A stretch of DNA of 64,000 nucleotides from Nocardioides speluncae (lineage in GTDB: Bacteria > Actinomycetota > Actinomycetes > Propionibacteriales > Nocardioidaceae), in assembly GCF_003121585.1 (NCBI RefSeq), contig NZ_QEOO01000020.1:1-64000 (forward strand). The letters are read 5' to 3'. The notes beneath the pieces were generated by a model. It saw only the letters and a program-made list of their open reading frames with translations. It had not been told where the DNA came from and made no database searches. Shown here piece by piece: positions 42,438 through 51,599 of this stretch; the stretch's first letter is position 1, and every line of letters starts with the position of its first letter. A program made the translations under genes and the position numbers.

Positions 42438-44084
42438 ATGGTCGACGACCTGGTGCGCGCCCGCGACGACTACGAGCGCGGCGACTGGACCGCGGCGCTG
42501 GGCGTGTGGTCCGGCGCCGACGCGGACCAGCTCGGAGCGACGGAGCTCTTCGACGCGGCCACCGCGGCCTTCCTCCTGGGACGCCGCGAGGAGAGCCAGG
42601 ACCTGCTGCAGGACTGCTTCCGCCGCTTCGAGGAGAACGGCGACGTGGCCGGCACGGTCCGGTGCGCCTTCCGGCTTGCGATGACGTACGCCTCCGGCGG
42701 CGAGCCCGCGCTCTCCGCTGGTTGGGGTGCGCGTGCCCAGCGCCTCCTGGAGTCGTCGACCGAGCCGGTCGTCGAGAGCGGCTACGTGGCGTTCCTGCAG
42801 ATGTTCGGCCACCTCTCCTCCGCACGCTGGGCCGACGCGGCCGAAGCGGCCGCCCGCGCCGTCGCCGTCGGACGCGCCTTCGCCGACCCGGACCTGCTGG
42901 CGCTGGGGACCTGCTCGGAGGGCCGGCTCGCGATCTACGGCGGTCGGGTCGCCGACGGGGTGGCGCTGCTCGACGAGTCGATGGTGTCGGTGCTCGCGGG
43001 CGAGACCGGCGTGCTGATCTCGGGACACGTCTACTGCACCGCCATCGAGGGCGTGCAGGAGATCGGAGACCTGGGCCGGGTCGCGGAGTGGACCCGCGCC
43101 CTCCACCACTGGTGCACCCGGCAGCCCGAGCTGGTCGCCTTCACCGGCCAGTGCTCGCTGCACCGCGCTCAGGTGATGCGGCTTCGCGGCGCCTGGCCCG
43201 AGGCCCTCGACGAGCTCGACCGGTCGATCTCGCGCTACCGCCAGATGGAGGCGACCGACGCGATCGGGCTGGCCGCCGCCGAGCGCGGCGACCTGCTCCG
43301 GCTGCTCGGCAGGTACGACGGTGCGGCCGCGTCGTACGAGCTCGCCAGCGCCCACGGCTACGACCCACAGCCCGGCCTGGCTCAGCTGTGGGCGGCGCGC
43401 GGCGGTCTGCCCGCGGCCGTCGCGGCGGTACGGCGAGCGCTCGCGGAGGCCGCCGAGCCGGTGCGGCGGATCGCGCTGCTGCCGGGTGCCGTCGAGGTCC
43501 TGCTCGCCGCGGGCGAGGTGGAGCCCGCTGCCGAAGCGGCGACCGAGCTGGACGAGCTCGCGCGCCGGCTCGGGTCGAGCGCGCTGCTCGCCAGGGCCGC
43601 CTTCGCCGCCGCCGCCGTCGAGCTGGCCCGCGACGACGCGGCCGGCGCACTCCCCTACCTGCGGAACGCCCGCCGGCTGTGGGCGCAGCTGGACGGCACC
43701 TTCGAGGTCGCCCGGGTCGGCGTCCTCACCGCCCGGGCGCTGGCCCGGCTCGGCGATGCCGAGTCCGGCCAGCGCGAGCTGGACGCGGCCTGCGCAGCCC
43801 TCACCTCACTCGGCGCCGAGCCGGCACTGGCCGAGGCTTCTCGGGCCATCGGTGCGGCCGGCACGAACGGCACCCCCAGCGCCGAGCTGCCCGGCGGACT
43901 GACCGCCCGCGAGGGCGAGGTTCTCCGGCTGGTCGCCACTGGCCGCAGCAACGCCCAGATCGCGGCCGAGCTGGTGCTGAGCGAGAAGACGGTCGCGCGG
44001 CACCTGAGCAACATCTTCGGCAAGCTCGATGTCGGCTCGCGGACCGCCGCGGCGGCGTACGCATTCGAGCACGGCCTGCTGTGA
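42438..44084 (+). CDS. LuxR-family regulator with TPR-like sensor region
   Basis: 548 residues. The first 450 are a long Ala/Leu-rich alpha-solenoid of TPR-like repeats (e.g. FDAATAAFLLGRREE, AEAAARAVAVGRAF, AVAAVRRALAEA). The last 65 are the LuxR HTH: LTAREGEVLRLVATGRSNAQIAAELVLSEKTVARHLSNIFGKL. It lacks the ATPase of LAL/MalT regulators, so it probably senses a protein partner or ligand through the solenoid. ATG 42438 is used; GTG 42429 also possible. Located 15 bp after the monooxygenase gene and likely autoregulating that operon. Confidence 0.88.
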   Translation: MVDDLVRARDDYERGDWTAALGVWSGADADQLGATELFDAATAAFLLGRREESQDLLQDCFRRFEENGDVAGTVRCAFRLAMTYASGGEPALSAGWGARAQRLLESSTEPVVESGYVAFLQMFGHLSSARWADAAEAAARAVAVGRAFADPDLLALGTCSEGRLAIYGGRVADGVALLDESMVSVLAGETGVLISGHVYCTAIEGVQEIGDLGRVAEWTRALHHWCTRQPELVAFTGQCSLHRAQVMRLRGAWPEALDELDRSISRYRQMEATDAIGLAAAERGDLLRLLGRYDGAAASYELASAHGYDPQPGLAQLWAARGGLPAAVAAVRRALAEAAEPVRRIALLPGAVEVLLAAGEVEPAAEAATELDELARRLGSSALLARAAFAAAAVELARDDAAGALPYLRNARRLWAQLDGTFEVARVGVLTARALARLGDAESGQRELDAACAALTSLGAEPALAEASRAIGAAGTNGTPSAELPGGLTAREGEVLRLVATGRSNAQIAAELVLSEKTVARHLSNIFGKLDVGSRTAAAAYAFEHGLL

Positions 44085-44153
44085 CCGACCGCTGAGACGG
44101 CCGGCTCAGGATGCGAGACCGCTCAGGAGCGTCGTGACAGACTCGCCTGCGTC

Positions 44154-44720
44154 ATGAGTGCACCTCCCGAGCTTCCCGACATCGTCTCCCGCGCGTTCGA
44201 TGTGTCTCGCAAAGCGGGCTATGTGTCGTTCTGCCGCAACGAGACCGGCCGCCTCCTCGCCACCCTCGCCGCCACCCGCGGCGGCACGCTGGCGGAGTTC
44301 GGCACCGGCTGTGGCGTCGGTACGGCGTGGCTGCGCTCCGGCGTACCGGACGGGGCCCGGATCCTGACCGCCGAGCTGGACCCCAAGCTCGCCGGCGCAG
44401 CCGCGGAGATCTTCGAGGACGACCCCCAGGTCGAGGTGCTCGCCGCGGACTGGTCGACGCTGCTCGACCGCGGTCCGTACTCGCTGCTGTTCCTGGACGC
44501 CGGTCAGCCGTCCGAGGTCGGCGTCGACTCGATCGCCGGCCTGGTCGAGCCCGGCGGCCTGGTGGTCCTCGACGACTTCGTGCCGTGTGAGATGTGGCCG
44601 CCGATCACCGGTGGCCGGGTGGACACGCTCCGCGAGGAGTGGCTGACCGACAAGCGGTTCACCACCGTCGAGGTCATGGTCGCCCCCGACGCCGCCACCC
44701 TGATTGCCACCAAGCGTTAG
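44154..44720 (+). CDS. Class I SAM-dependent methyltransferase (O-methyltransferase-like)
   Basis: 188 residues. SAM motif I LAEFGTGCGVGTAWL (about residue 46), motif with acidic end ELDPKLAGA, and the metal-binding-like VLDDFVPC. Similar to catechol-O-methyltransferase-type families, but the predicted substrate is unknown. No neighbouring gene in an obvious operon; the downstream gene is convergent and only 5 bp away. Confidence 0.8.
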   Translation: MSAPPELPDIVSRAFDVSRKAGYVSFCRNETGRLLATLAATRGGTLAEFGTGCGVGTAWLRSGVPDGARILTAELDPKLAGAAAEIFEDDPQVEVLAADWSTLLDRGPYSLLFLDAGQPSEVGVDSIAGLVEPGGLVVLDDFVPCEMWPPITGGRVDTLREEWLTDKRFTTVEVMVAPDAATLIATKR

Positions 44721-44724
44721 AGCC

Positions 44725-45822
44725 TCAGCGCACGCTGGCCCAGTCGGCGAAGCCGCTCGGGTCGTGGCGGCCCATCGACGCATGCTCGAACAGGCCCCAG
44801 CCGACCTCGCCGCCGATGGTCGCCCGCGCCGCGTGGTCGGTGACACCCCACGGCAGCCGGGCGCGGATCTCCTCGCTGCCCAGGTCGTACGTCGCGGCGT
44901 CCCGCCAGTCGCGGCCCCGCCACTGGCCGTGGCCCCATTCGGGGTCGCCGCCGTAGCCGCAGCCCACGTGCAGGCCGATCCCCGGCAGCGGCTCGATCTC
45001 GACCACCAAGGGGTCTCCGGACGGCACGGTGAGGTGCAGGCGGGCGCACTGCGGCTGGCGAGTGCCGGGCAGGTAGTCGATCTCCACCCGCGGCCAGCCC
45101 AGCTGCTCGATCCGCCCGTCCGCGAAGATCCGGGTCGCGTCGTTGAGCGTGCGGAAGCCGTCAGGTGACTCCTGCACGATGACGACGAGGGCGAAGTCGT
45201 CGAAGCGGAGCGGCGCGTAGAGCCACCAGAACCCCTCCATCGGCTCGTCCGCGGTCCGGCCCGGCGGCTCGGGCTCACCGGACGGCCGGATTCCCCATGA
45301 CCGGTCCCGGGTACCGACCCAGGTGGCCGGCTCGACGCGATGCTCGGACCCGGCCGCCGCGAGCACGCCCTCCCAGGTGCCGACCTGGGCGAAGCGCTGT
45401 GCGTCGAGGGTCGGCCGAGCGCCGGAGAGCAGCAGGTGCGGCTGCTCGAGAACCGCCGGGAAGGACCCTCGCCAGGTGAGGTCGAACGACACCAGCTCGT
45501 GCTCGCAGATCACCCGCAGCTCGGACAGCGGCTCGACCACCTCGACGCGGTAGCCGCCGACACGCTGCTCCAGCGACCGCTCGTCGAGCGCGTCGGAGAA
45601 GCGCACGCTGTGCTGCAGGTCGCCGACCCGCACCGAGGCATAGGCGTCGACGACGCCGAGATTCGGATAGGTGCCGAGACCGGTGACGAGGAACGCCGAG
45701 CCGTCCTGGTCCAGCGCGTTGAAGTAGCAGCGGTCGTAGAAGCCGCGGTCGCTGGAGGCGACGCGGGCCATCGAGAGCGGGGCCTGGTGGATCGGGAACT
45801 CATCGAGGGGTGCGGGTCTCAT
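44725..45822 (-). CDS. Conserved protein, possible two-domain AttH/CrtC-like fold
   Basis: 365-residue soluble protein with GFYDRCYFNALDQDGSAFLV, VRFSDALDE, SFDLTWRGSFPAV, GFWWLYAPLRFDDFALVVIVQE, LPGIGLHVGCGYGG. The repeated Trp-rich beta-strands suggest two lipocalin-like halves, as in AttH/CrtC-type hydratases. ATG 45822 overlaps the stop of the phosphotransferase gene (45819), so they are coupled. I recall such a pair in mycobacteria; function unknown. Confidence 0.7.
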   Translation of the reverse strand: MRPAPLDEFPIHQAPLSMARVASSDRGFYDRCYFNALDQDGSAFLVTGLGTYPNLGVVDAYASVRVGDLQHSVRFSDALDERSLEQRVGGYRVEVVEPLSELRVICEHELVSFDLTWRGSFPAVLEQPHLLLSGARPTLDAQRFAQVGTWEGVLAAAGSEHRVEPATWVGTRDRSWGIRPSGEPEPPGRTADEPMEGFWWLYAPLRFDDFALVVIVQESPDGFRTLNDATRIFADGRIEQLGWPRVEIDYLPGTRQPQCARLHLTVPSGDPLVVEIEPLPGIGLHVGCGYGGDPEWGHGQWRGRDWRDAATYDLGSEEIRARLPWGVTDHAARATIGGEVGWGLFEHASMGRHDPSGFADWASVR

Positions 45823-46919
45823 CCGATCAGCCTCTCCAGGAGCGCCCGGTGCATGACGTAGTCGTCGGGCTCGGACGGCGCCGGTTCCTCGCCGTTGTGG
45901 ATCATCCGCCGCTTGATCTGGCTCATCACGATCCCGTGCCGCAGCGCGGCGTACACGACGTACCAGTCGAGATCGGGCACCCGGACGCCGGATGCCTGCT
46001 CGTACCGGTCGAGCACGTCCTCGGCCCGGCAGAAGTCCGGGAGGCCGGGCAGCTCGAAGACCTCGGCGATGTCCTGGAAGAACTGGTGGATGAGCACCAG
46101 CCAGCCCAGATCGAGACCCCGCGGCGCCACCGAGACCATCTCCCAGTCGAGCGCGGCGACCGGGGTGAGGTCGTCGTCGTAGAGGACGTTGCCGGGCCGC
46201 GCGTCGCCCCAGCTCAGCACCGAGTCTCCGGTGTCGGCCGGCCAGTGATCCTCGAGCCAGTCGAAGGCGCGTTCCAGGAGCGGGACCCGCAGATCGTCGC
46301 GGGCGTGGGTCCAGGCGTAGTAGGCACGCTGGCCGTCCATATGGGTGCGCAGCGGGTCTGCGCCCGCCTCCTCGACGAGACCGGGCAGCCGGTCGAGGGG
46401 CACTCGGTGCACGGCGGCCAGCAGGTCGACGGTCGCGTCCTGCAGCGCCCTCCGCTCGGCCGGCGCCGCATCGACCAGGAAGCCACCGAAGACGTAGGGC
46501 GGGTTGTCGGTCGGCGCCCGTCCGGCTACGGCACCCATGACCAGGAACGGCGCACCGAGCAGGTCGGTCGAGTCCTCGATCCCGACCAGTGGTGGGACCG
46601 GTGCGTACGGCGCGGCGGCGGCCATCGCGTCGTACTGGCGGCGCAGGTCGTAGTCGGGGAACACCGCGAACCCGGCGTCGTCCGGCGGTAGCCGCAGCAC
46701 GAGCTCGGACGCGTGGTCAACCCCGTGGGCCCGGTAGTTAGCTCGGAAGAGGACGGTCACGCTCGACATGCCACTCCCCGCGGGCGCGCGGACCTCCGAG
46801 ACGGCAACCGGCCCGTCGGAACCGAGGCGCTCGGCCAGCCACTTTCTGAGGCGCTCGACCAGGTCGAGCGGGTCCCGAGAGTGGGTGGTCAGCTCGGTGC
46901 CGACGGGCAGATTGTTCAC
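45819..46919 (-). CDS. Aminoglycoside phosphotransferase-like kinase
   Basis: 366-residue protein-kinase-fold phosphotransferase. Catalytic loop LSWGDARPGNVLYDD (Brenner motif), metal Asp in ALDWEM, N-lobe ELVLRLPPD. GTG 46919 with AGGAG about 12 nt upstream. Relatives phosphorylate small molecules or act as acyl-CoA-dehydrogenase-linked kinases. It overlaps the downstream gene, suggesting a shared pathway; substrate unknown. Confidence 0.85.
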   Translation of the reverse strand: MNNLPVGTELTTHSRDPLDLVERLRKWLAERLGSDGPVAVSEVRAPAGSGMSSVTVLFRANYRAHGVDHASELVLRLPPDDAGFAVFPDYDLRRQYDAMAAAAPYAPVPPLVGIEDSTDLLGAPFLVMGAVAGRAPTDNPPYVFGGFLVDAAPAERRALQDATVDLLAAVHRVPLDRLPGLVEEAGADPLRTHMDGQRAYYAWTHARDDLRVPLLERAFDWLEDHWPADTGDSVLSWGDARPGNVLYDDDLTPVAALDWEMVSVAPRGLDLGWLVLIHQFFQDIAEVFELPGLPDFCRAEDVLDRYEQASGVRVPDLDWYVVYAALRHGIVMSQIKRRMIHNGEEPAPSEPDDYVMHRALLERLIG

Positions 46920-47148
46920 CAAAGCGACTCCTAGAACGTGTTGCAGTTCTGGAACGCTAGGGGACCGGATTCGGCGGCGTCAACGGTCAGCCCGGATCCA
47001 CCGATAGGCGCCGTGGCGAGCGTCACCAGGCGGGTGTGATGGCAAGGCGGCGGAGCGAAGGCGGGCCGGAGGCCCGTCGAGTCTCCGCCAACGCAGGCAG
47101 CGCGCCCGCATGGGGGCGCTCGGTAGGCGGCTATCGGTGGCTCCGGGC

Positions 47149-48003
47149 TCAGCCAGGGATCGCGAGCGCTCGCTGGTTGCGGGCGGTCGACGACCAGGCG
47201 GCGGTGTCGGCGCAGAGACCGCACGACGTACCGAAGAAGACGCCGCGCGCCGCCTCGTCGCCCATCAGCCAGAACCGGAACCACGCGGTCACCGGCCCGA
47301 GCACGCGGGTCCGCGTCTCGCCCGGGAAGAAGTGGTCGGCGCCCTTCAGCTCGCCGAACACCGCCGGCACCTGGCTGCTCCACGAGTAGCGGGACCGCAC
47401 ATAGAACGACGGCACGATGTAGTCGAGCTGGCCGGCAACGAAGAACGCCGGGCCACGGAGCTGGGTGGTGTTGCCCTGCGGTCCGGGCTGGATCGGGATC
47501 GTGGTGTCGACCAGCGGGTCCGCGCCGGTGACGATGGCACCGCCGCCGCCCTGTGAGTGGCCGGACGCGCCCACCTTGGTCTCGTCGATCTTGCCGTAGA
47601 ACGGGCTGCCGACGCGCTTGTCCTCGGCGATCAGGAACTGAGCGCCGTCGAGCATCTCCGCGCCTGAGCCGGACTGCCCGGTGTTGGCGGCGGCGACCAC
47701 GAAGCCCCAGCTCGCGAGGTGCTTGAGCGCGAACTCGTACTGCGAGACGTCGGCGCCGGTGCCGTTGCCCCAGATCAGGATCGGGTGCTGTGAGCCGAGG
47801 TTCGTCGGGTGGTAGATCGTGTGCGTGGAGCCGCGCGGGGTGACGGTCACGGCGTAGGGTCCGGGCGCCTCCCAGGTCCGCGGCGAGGCAGCCGCCGCTT
47901 CGGCAATGGGCGTGGGGGCGGCAGTGGTGGCGCCTGGTGAGACCAGGGCCAGGCCGGCGACCGTCAGGACGACGGCGAGGGCGCGGGCAGGCAGAGACTT
48001 CAT
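47149..48003 (-). CDS. Secreted alpha/beta hydrolase, PET-hydrolase/lipase-like
   Basis: 284 residues with a signal peptide (ALAVVLTVAGLALVSPG, cleavage near TAAPTP). Nucleophile elbow GHSQGGGGAI (Ser about 155), acid in GQLDYIVP, catalytic His in KGADHFFPGE; a terminal Cys pair CGLC. This is the dienelactone/PET-hydrolase-like group, cleaving esters outside the cell. Chain length and GHSQGG favour a lipase or cutinase-type activity; the oxyanion loop is IWGNGTGAD. Confidence 0.82.
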   Translation of the reverse strand: MKSLPARALAVVLTVAGLALVSPGATTAAPTPIAEAAAASPRTWEAPGPYAVTVTPRGSTHTIYHPTNLGSQHPILIWGNGTGADVSQYEFALKHLASWGFVVAAANTGQSGSGAEMLDGAQFLIAEDKRVGSPFYGKIDETKVGASGHSQGGGGAIVTGADPLVDTTIPIQPGPQGNTTQLRGPAFFVAGQLDYIVPSFYVRSRYSWSSQVPAVFGELKGADHFFPGETRTRVLGPVTAWFRFWLMGDEAARGVFFGTSCGLCADTAAWSSTARNQRALAIPG

Positions 48004-48073
48004 GCTGGCTCCATCCGAGGGATCCGATTGCGGACGGCACAAGTGAAGTCGGTCACTGTTACCGGCGGCTACG

Positions 48074-48790
48074 TCAGCCGCCCTGGTTGGTGCAATTAGC
48101 CGGATCCGGCTGCGGTTGGCTGTGAGCCTTCACAGGCTCGGCGATGTCGACCAGGCACCACGGCAGCATCAGCTGGGCGAGCGGTCCGATCGCGAGCGCG
48201 AAGATGACAGTTCCGAGGCCGACCACTCCGCCCAGTGCGAACCCGATCACGACCACGGCCACCTCGAGGCCGGTGCGGACCAGCCGCAGCGACCAGCCGG
48301 TACGCCGCGCCAGGCCGGTCATCAGCCCGTCGCGGGGACCGCGGCCGAACTGGGAGCCGATGTAGAGGCCGGTGGCCAGCCCGCACAGGAGGACACCGGA
48401 GGCCAGCAGCAGAACCCGCGCCCAGAGCTGATCGGGCCGGTCGAGCAGGGCCAGCGTGCCGTCGGCCGCGAAGCCCACGACGAGCGCGTTGGCCAGGGTG
48501 CCGATCCCCGGCTTCTCCCGCAGCGGGATCCAGAACAGCAGGACCACGAAGCTCATCACCACCACGGCCTGGCCGAGGGTGATCGGCACGTAGCGGATCA
48601 CGCCGGAGTGCAGCACGTCCCAGGGCGCGAGCCCGAGGTCGCCGCGCACCATCAGCGCCAGGCTGACGCCGTACAGCGCGAGGCCGATGAACAGCTGCGG
48701 CAGCCGGCGGCCGAGCCGGCCGGCACGGAGCTGGTCGACAGGTCCGAGGTCGGCGAGCGCGATCCGGGGCGTGGTGGTGGTGGCAGCCAT
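48074..48790 (-). CDS. yczE: YczE-family membrane protein
   Basis: 238-residue protein with five membrane segments: LFIGLALYGVSLALMV, LGQAVVVMSFVVLLFWIP, LLASGVLLCGLATGLYIGS, and others. RGPRDGLMTGLA is conserved in the YczE/YyaS family. Function is thought to be vitamin- or amino-acid-related transport because the genes pair with MocR regulators, as here. ATG 48790 is chosen over the MVH codons. Shared operator at 48809-48835. Confidence 0.85.
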   Translation of the reverse strand: MAATTTTPRIALADLGPVDQLRAGRLGRRLPQLFIGLALYGVSLALMVRGDLGLAPWDVLHSGVIRYVPITLGQAVVVMSFVVLLFWIPLREKPGIGTLANALVVGFAADGTLALLDRPDQLWARVLLLASGVLLCGLATGLYIGSQFGRGPRDGLMTGLARRTGWSLRLVRTGLEVAVVVIGFALGGVVGLGTVIFALAIGPLAQLMLPWCLVDIAEPVKAHSQPQPDPANCTNQGG

Positions 48791-48808
48791 GTGCACCATC
48801 TTTCCAGC

Positions 48809-48835
48809 GATTGGCCTTCTCATAAATAGCCAATC
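48809..48835. promoter_or_regulatory. GATTGGC-N13-GCCAATC operator between yczE and its MocR regulator
   Basis: A perfect 7-bp inverted repeat in the 62-bp divergent gap. MocR-type regulators bind such dyads or direct repeats near divergent promoters. Control by the 48853 protein is inferred. Confidence 0.55.
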
Positions 48836-48852
48836 ATGAAACAGTGGCCTGC

Positions 48853-50280
48853 ATGAGTGAGGTACTCAGCGCGTCCCGGGTAGCCACCCTGGTCGGCGAC
48901 TTCGACCGCTCCCCCTCCTATCTCGGCCTGGCCGACGCGCTCCGGCTGCTGGTCCGCGACGGCCGGATCACGACCGGGTCGCGACTGCCCAGCGAGCGGG
49001 AGCTCGCCGTCGCCCTCGAGGTGAGCCGGACCACCGCCACCCGCGCGTACGCCGAGCTCCAGGAGCGCGGGTACGCCGAGGCGCGGCGCGGGTCGGGCAC
49101 GTTCACCCGGGTCCCCGGCGGCCGCGGCGCGATCGCCGACCGCGCCCTCAACCCGCACACCGGCGAGGACGTCATCAACCTCAGCTGCGCCGCGCCCATC
49201 GCGCCGCCCGGCCTCGCGGCCGCGTACGACGCGGCGCTCGCCGAGCTGCCGCGCTACCTCACCGACCACGGCTACTACCCGGCCGGCCTGCCCGTGCTCC
49301 AGCAGGCGATCGCGACGACGTACGACGAGCGCGGACTGGCCACCGACCCGGACCAGATCATGGTGACGGCCGGCTCGCTGTCCGCGGCCGCGATCGTCGC
49401 CCAGTCGCAGACCCGGCCGGGCGACCGGATCGTGGTCGAGAACCCGGTCTACCCCAACGCCACTGCCGCCCTCGGCCGGCAGGGCGCCCGGCTGGTGGGC
49501 GTGCCGGTCGACCCGGAGGGCTGGGACCTCGCCGCGGTCGCGGCGACCGTGCGCCAGGCGGCGCCGCGACTGGCCTACCTGGTCGCGGACTTCCAGAACC
49601 CGACCGGGCACCTGATGACCGACGCCCAGCGCGAGCAGTACGCCGCTGTGTTGACCGCCTCGCACACGCTCGCGGTGGTCGACGAGGCGCACCAGATGCT
49701 GGCCCTGGAGGGCCAGCCGATGCCCCGCCCGTTCGCGGCGTACGCGCCGGACACGATCAGCCTCGGCAGCGCGAGCAAGGCGTTCTGGGGTGGGCTGCGG
49801 ATCGGCTGGATCCGGGCGCCGCGGGCCCGGGTCGAGTCGCTGCTGAGCGGCCGGGTGACCCTCGACCTCGGCGCGCCGGTGCTCGAGCAGCTGGTGCTGG
49901 TGCACCTGCTCCGCGAGCGCGAGGCGATCCTCGCCGCGCAGCGGGCCCGGCTGCGTGAGCAACGGGACCGGCTCGTCACGGCGATGCGCGAGCTGCTGCC
50001 CGAGTGGCGGTTCCGCCTGCCCGGAGGTGGGCTGGCGCTGTGGTGCGAGCTTCCCGCGCCGCTTGCCTCGACCGTGGTGCTGGAGGCCGAGCGCCGCGGG
50101 GTCGCGGTCGCGCCCGGGCCGGTGTTCTCGGTGGACGGCGGGCTGGGCCGGTTCGTGCGGATCCCCTGGACCCGGCCGGCCGACGAGCTGGCCGACGGGG
50201 TCGCCCGGCTCGCCGAGGCCTGGACCGCCGCCCAGGACTCGCCCGACGCGCCGGCGAGCCGGCGGCTGACCGTAGCCTGA
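48853..50280 (+). CDS. MocR-type regulator (GntR HTH fused to PLP aminotransferase domain)
   Basis: 475 residues. N-terminal GntR winged helix: LADALRLLVRDGRITTGSRLPSERELAVALEVSRTTATRAY. Residues about 110-470 are a fold-type I aminotransferase-like domain with the PLP Lys in SLGSASKAFWGGLR. It senses PLP or an amino compound and regulates the divergent yczE. No strong ribosome site is visible. It lies 4 bp from the following dehydrogenase gene. Confidence 0.92.
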   Translation: MSEVLSASRVATLVGDFDRSPSYLGLADALRLLVRDGRITTGSRLPSERELAVALEVSRTTATRAYAELQERGYAEARRGSGTFTRVPGGRGAIADRALNPHTGEDVINLSCAAPIAPPGLAAAYDAALAELPRYLTDHGYYPAGLPVLQQAIATTYDERGLATDPDQIMVTAGSLSAAAIVAQSQTRPGDRIVVENPVYPNATAALGRQGARLVGVPVDPEGWDLAAVAATVRQAAPRLAYLVADFQNPTGHLMTDAQREQYAAVLTASHTLAVVDEAHQMLALEGQPMPRPFAAYAPDTISLGSASKAFWGGLRIGWIRAPRARVESLLSGRVTLDLGAPVLEQLVLVHLLREREAILAAQRARLREQRDRLVTAMRELLPEWRFRLPGGGLALWCELPAPLASTVVLEAERRGVAVAPGPVFSVDGGLGRFVRIPWTRPADELADGVARLAEAWTAAQDSPDAPASRRLTVA

Positions 50281-50284
50281 CCCC

Positions 50285-51445
50285 ATGAAGGCGATCACCT
50301 GCACTCACGCCCAGCTGGAGCTCGCCGACGTACCTGAGCCGGTGCCCGAGCGCGGCCAGGCGCTGCTGCGGGTGGCCCGGGCCGGCATCTGCGGCTCGGA
50401 CCTGCACGCTCGCCACCACGCGGACGAGCTGGCCGACGTCACCGCCGAGGCCGGGTACGACGCCGCGATGCGCTCCGACCAGACGGTGGTGCTCGGCCAC
50501 GAGTTCAGCGGCGAGGTGATCGACTACGGGCCGTCGAGCCGAGCGCGGCTGAAGCCCGGCACGCCGGTGGTCGCGATGCCGCTGCTGCGGCGTGGCAAGA
50601 GCGTGCACCCGACCGGGCTCTCCGCGCAGGCGCCGGGCGCCTTCGCCGAGCAGGTGCTGACGCAGGAGTCGCTGACCTTCGCGGTTCCGAACGGGCTGTC
50701 CCTCGAGCACGCCGCCCTGACCGAGCCGATGGCGGTCGCGCTGCACGCCGTACGCCGCGGCCAGGTGGGCCGGCGCCGGGTCGCGGTCGTGATCGGCTGC
50801 GGTCCGGTCGGGCTGGCCGTGATCGGCATGCTCAAGGCACACGGCGTACGCACCGTGATCGCGAGCGACCTGTCCCCCGCCCGCCGGGAGCTGGCCCGCA
50901 CCTGCGGCGCGGACGTCGTGGTCGACCCGGCGACCGAGCAGCCGTTCGCCTCGGCCGCCGACCACGGCCACCTCACGCAGGCCTCGCAGCTGCTGGACTA
51001 CGCCGTCGACGCGATGGACAGGCTGACCCGGGTGCCGCACTGGTGGCGCGCCTATCGAGCCGCCGAGAAGGTGGGCGCCGCACAGCCGAAGAGCCCGGTC
51101 GTGTTCGAGTGCGTCGGCGTGCCCGGCATCATCGACCAGGTCATCACGACCGCGCCGCTCGCCTCTCGCGTCGTGGTGGTCGGGGTGTGCATGAGTCCCG
51201 ACCAGTTCCGGCCCGCGATGGCGATCAACAAGGAGATCGACCTGCGGTTCGTGATCGGCTACACCCCGCTCGACTTCCGCGACGCGCTGCACCTGCTCGC
51301 CGACGGCAAGGTCGACCCGGCACCACTGATCACCGGCCAGGTCGGCCTCCCCGGCATCGACGCCGCCTTCACCGCCCTCGGCAACCCCGAGCAGCACGCC
51401 AAGATCCTGGTCGACCCCGCCTCATCTGCGGCCATGCCCGGATAG
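50285..51445 (+). CDS. Medium-chain alcohol dehydrogenase, catalytic zinc only
   Basis: 386 residues of the MDR family. GICGSDLH and GHEFSGEVI give catalytic zinc ligands Cys and His/Glu. The four-Cys structural zinc loop is absent (AMPLLRRGKSVHPT), and GCGPVGLAVIG binds NAD(P). It acts on an alcohol or polyol; substrate unknown. Near residue 165 the dinucleotide motif is complete. The stop TAG lies inside the palindromic repeat that follows (51440-51504). Probably cotranscribed with the MocR gene. Confidence 0.85.
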   Translation: MKAITCTHAQLELADVPEPVPERGQALLRVARAGICGSDLHARHHADELADVTAEAGYDAAMRSDQTVVLGHEFSGEVIDYGPSSRARLKPGTPVVAMPLLRRGKSVHPTGLSAQAPGAFAEQVLTQESLTFAVPNGLSLEHAALTEPMAVALHAVRRGQVGRRRVAVVIGCGPVGLAVIGMLKAHGVRTVIASDLSPARRELARTCGADVVVDPATEQPFASAADHGHLTQASQLLDYAVDAMDRLTRVPHWWRAYRAAEKVGAAQPKSPVVFECVGVPGIIDQVITTAPLASRVVVVGVCMSPDQFRPAMAINKEIDLRFVIGYTPLDFRDALHLLADGKVDPAPLITGQVGLPGIDAAFTALGNPEQHAKILVDPASSAAMPG

Positions 51446-51504
51446 TCCAGAACGTTTGACATCACTTTTCGCGAGAATGTGATGTCAAACGTTCTGGACT
51501 ATCC
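51440..51504. repeat. GATAGTCCAGAACG palindrome, copy 1
   Basis: 26-bp perfect arms, GGATAGTCCAGAACG then TTTGACATCAC and the exact reverse complement, around a 13-nt loop TTTTCGCGAGAAT. The stop codon of the dehydrogenase is part of the left arm. Same loop layout as copies 2 and 3. Confidence 0.95.
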
Positions 51505-51599
51505 CGTCAGCAGCCGGGTCATGGCCGCCCTGGCTTCGTCGTACGCCGCGCAACCGCGGGTGTGGCCGCCGTCGTACTCCCCCAACGGCCGCGGGATCG
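51499..51599 (-). pseudogene. Gene-tail fragment between two palindromes
   Basis: The minus strand reads IPRPLGEYDGGHTRG, CAAYDEARAAMTRLLTG, stop, with normal codon use and no start. Its stop TAG falls within palindrome copy 1. Only about 32 codons remain, so the parent family is not recognised. The 95 bp between copies 1 and 2 looks like a residue of a lost gene bracketed by repeats. Confidence 0.45.
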
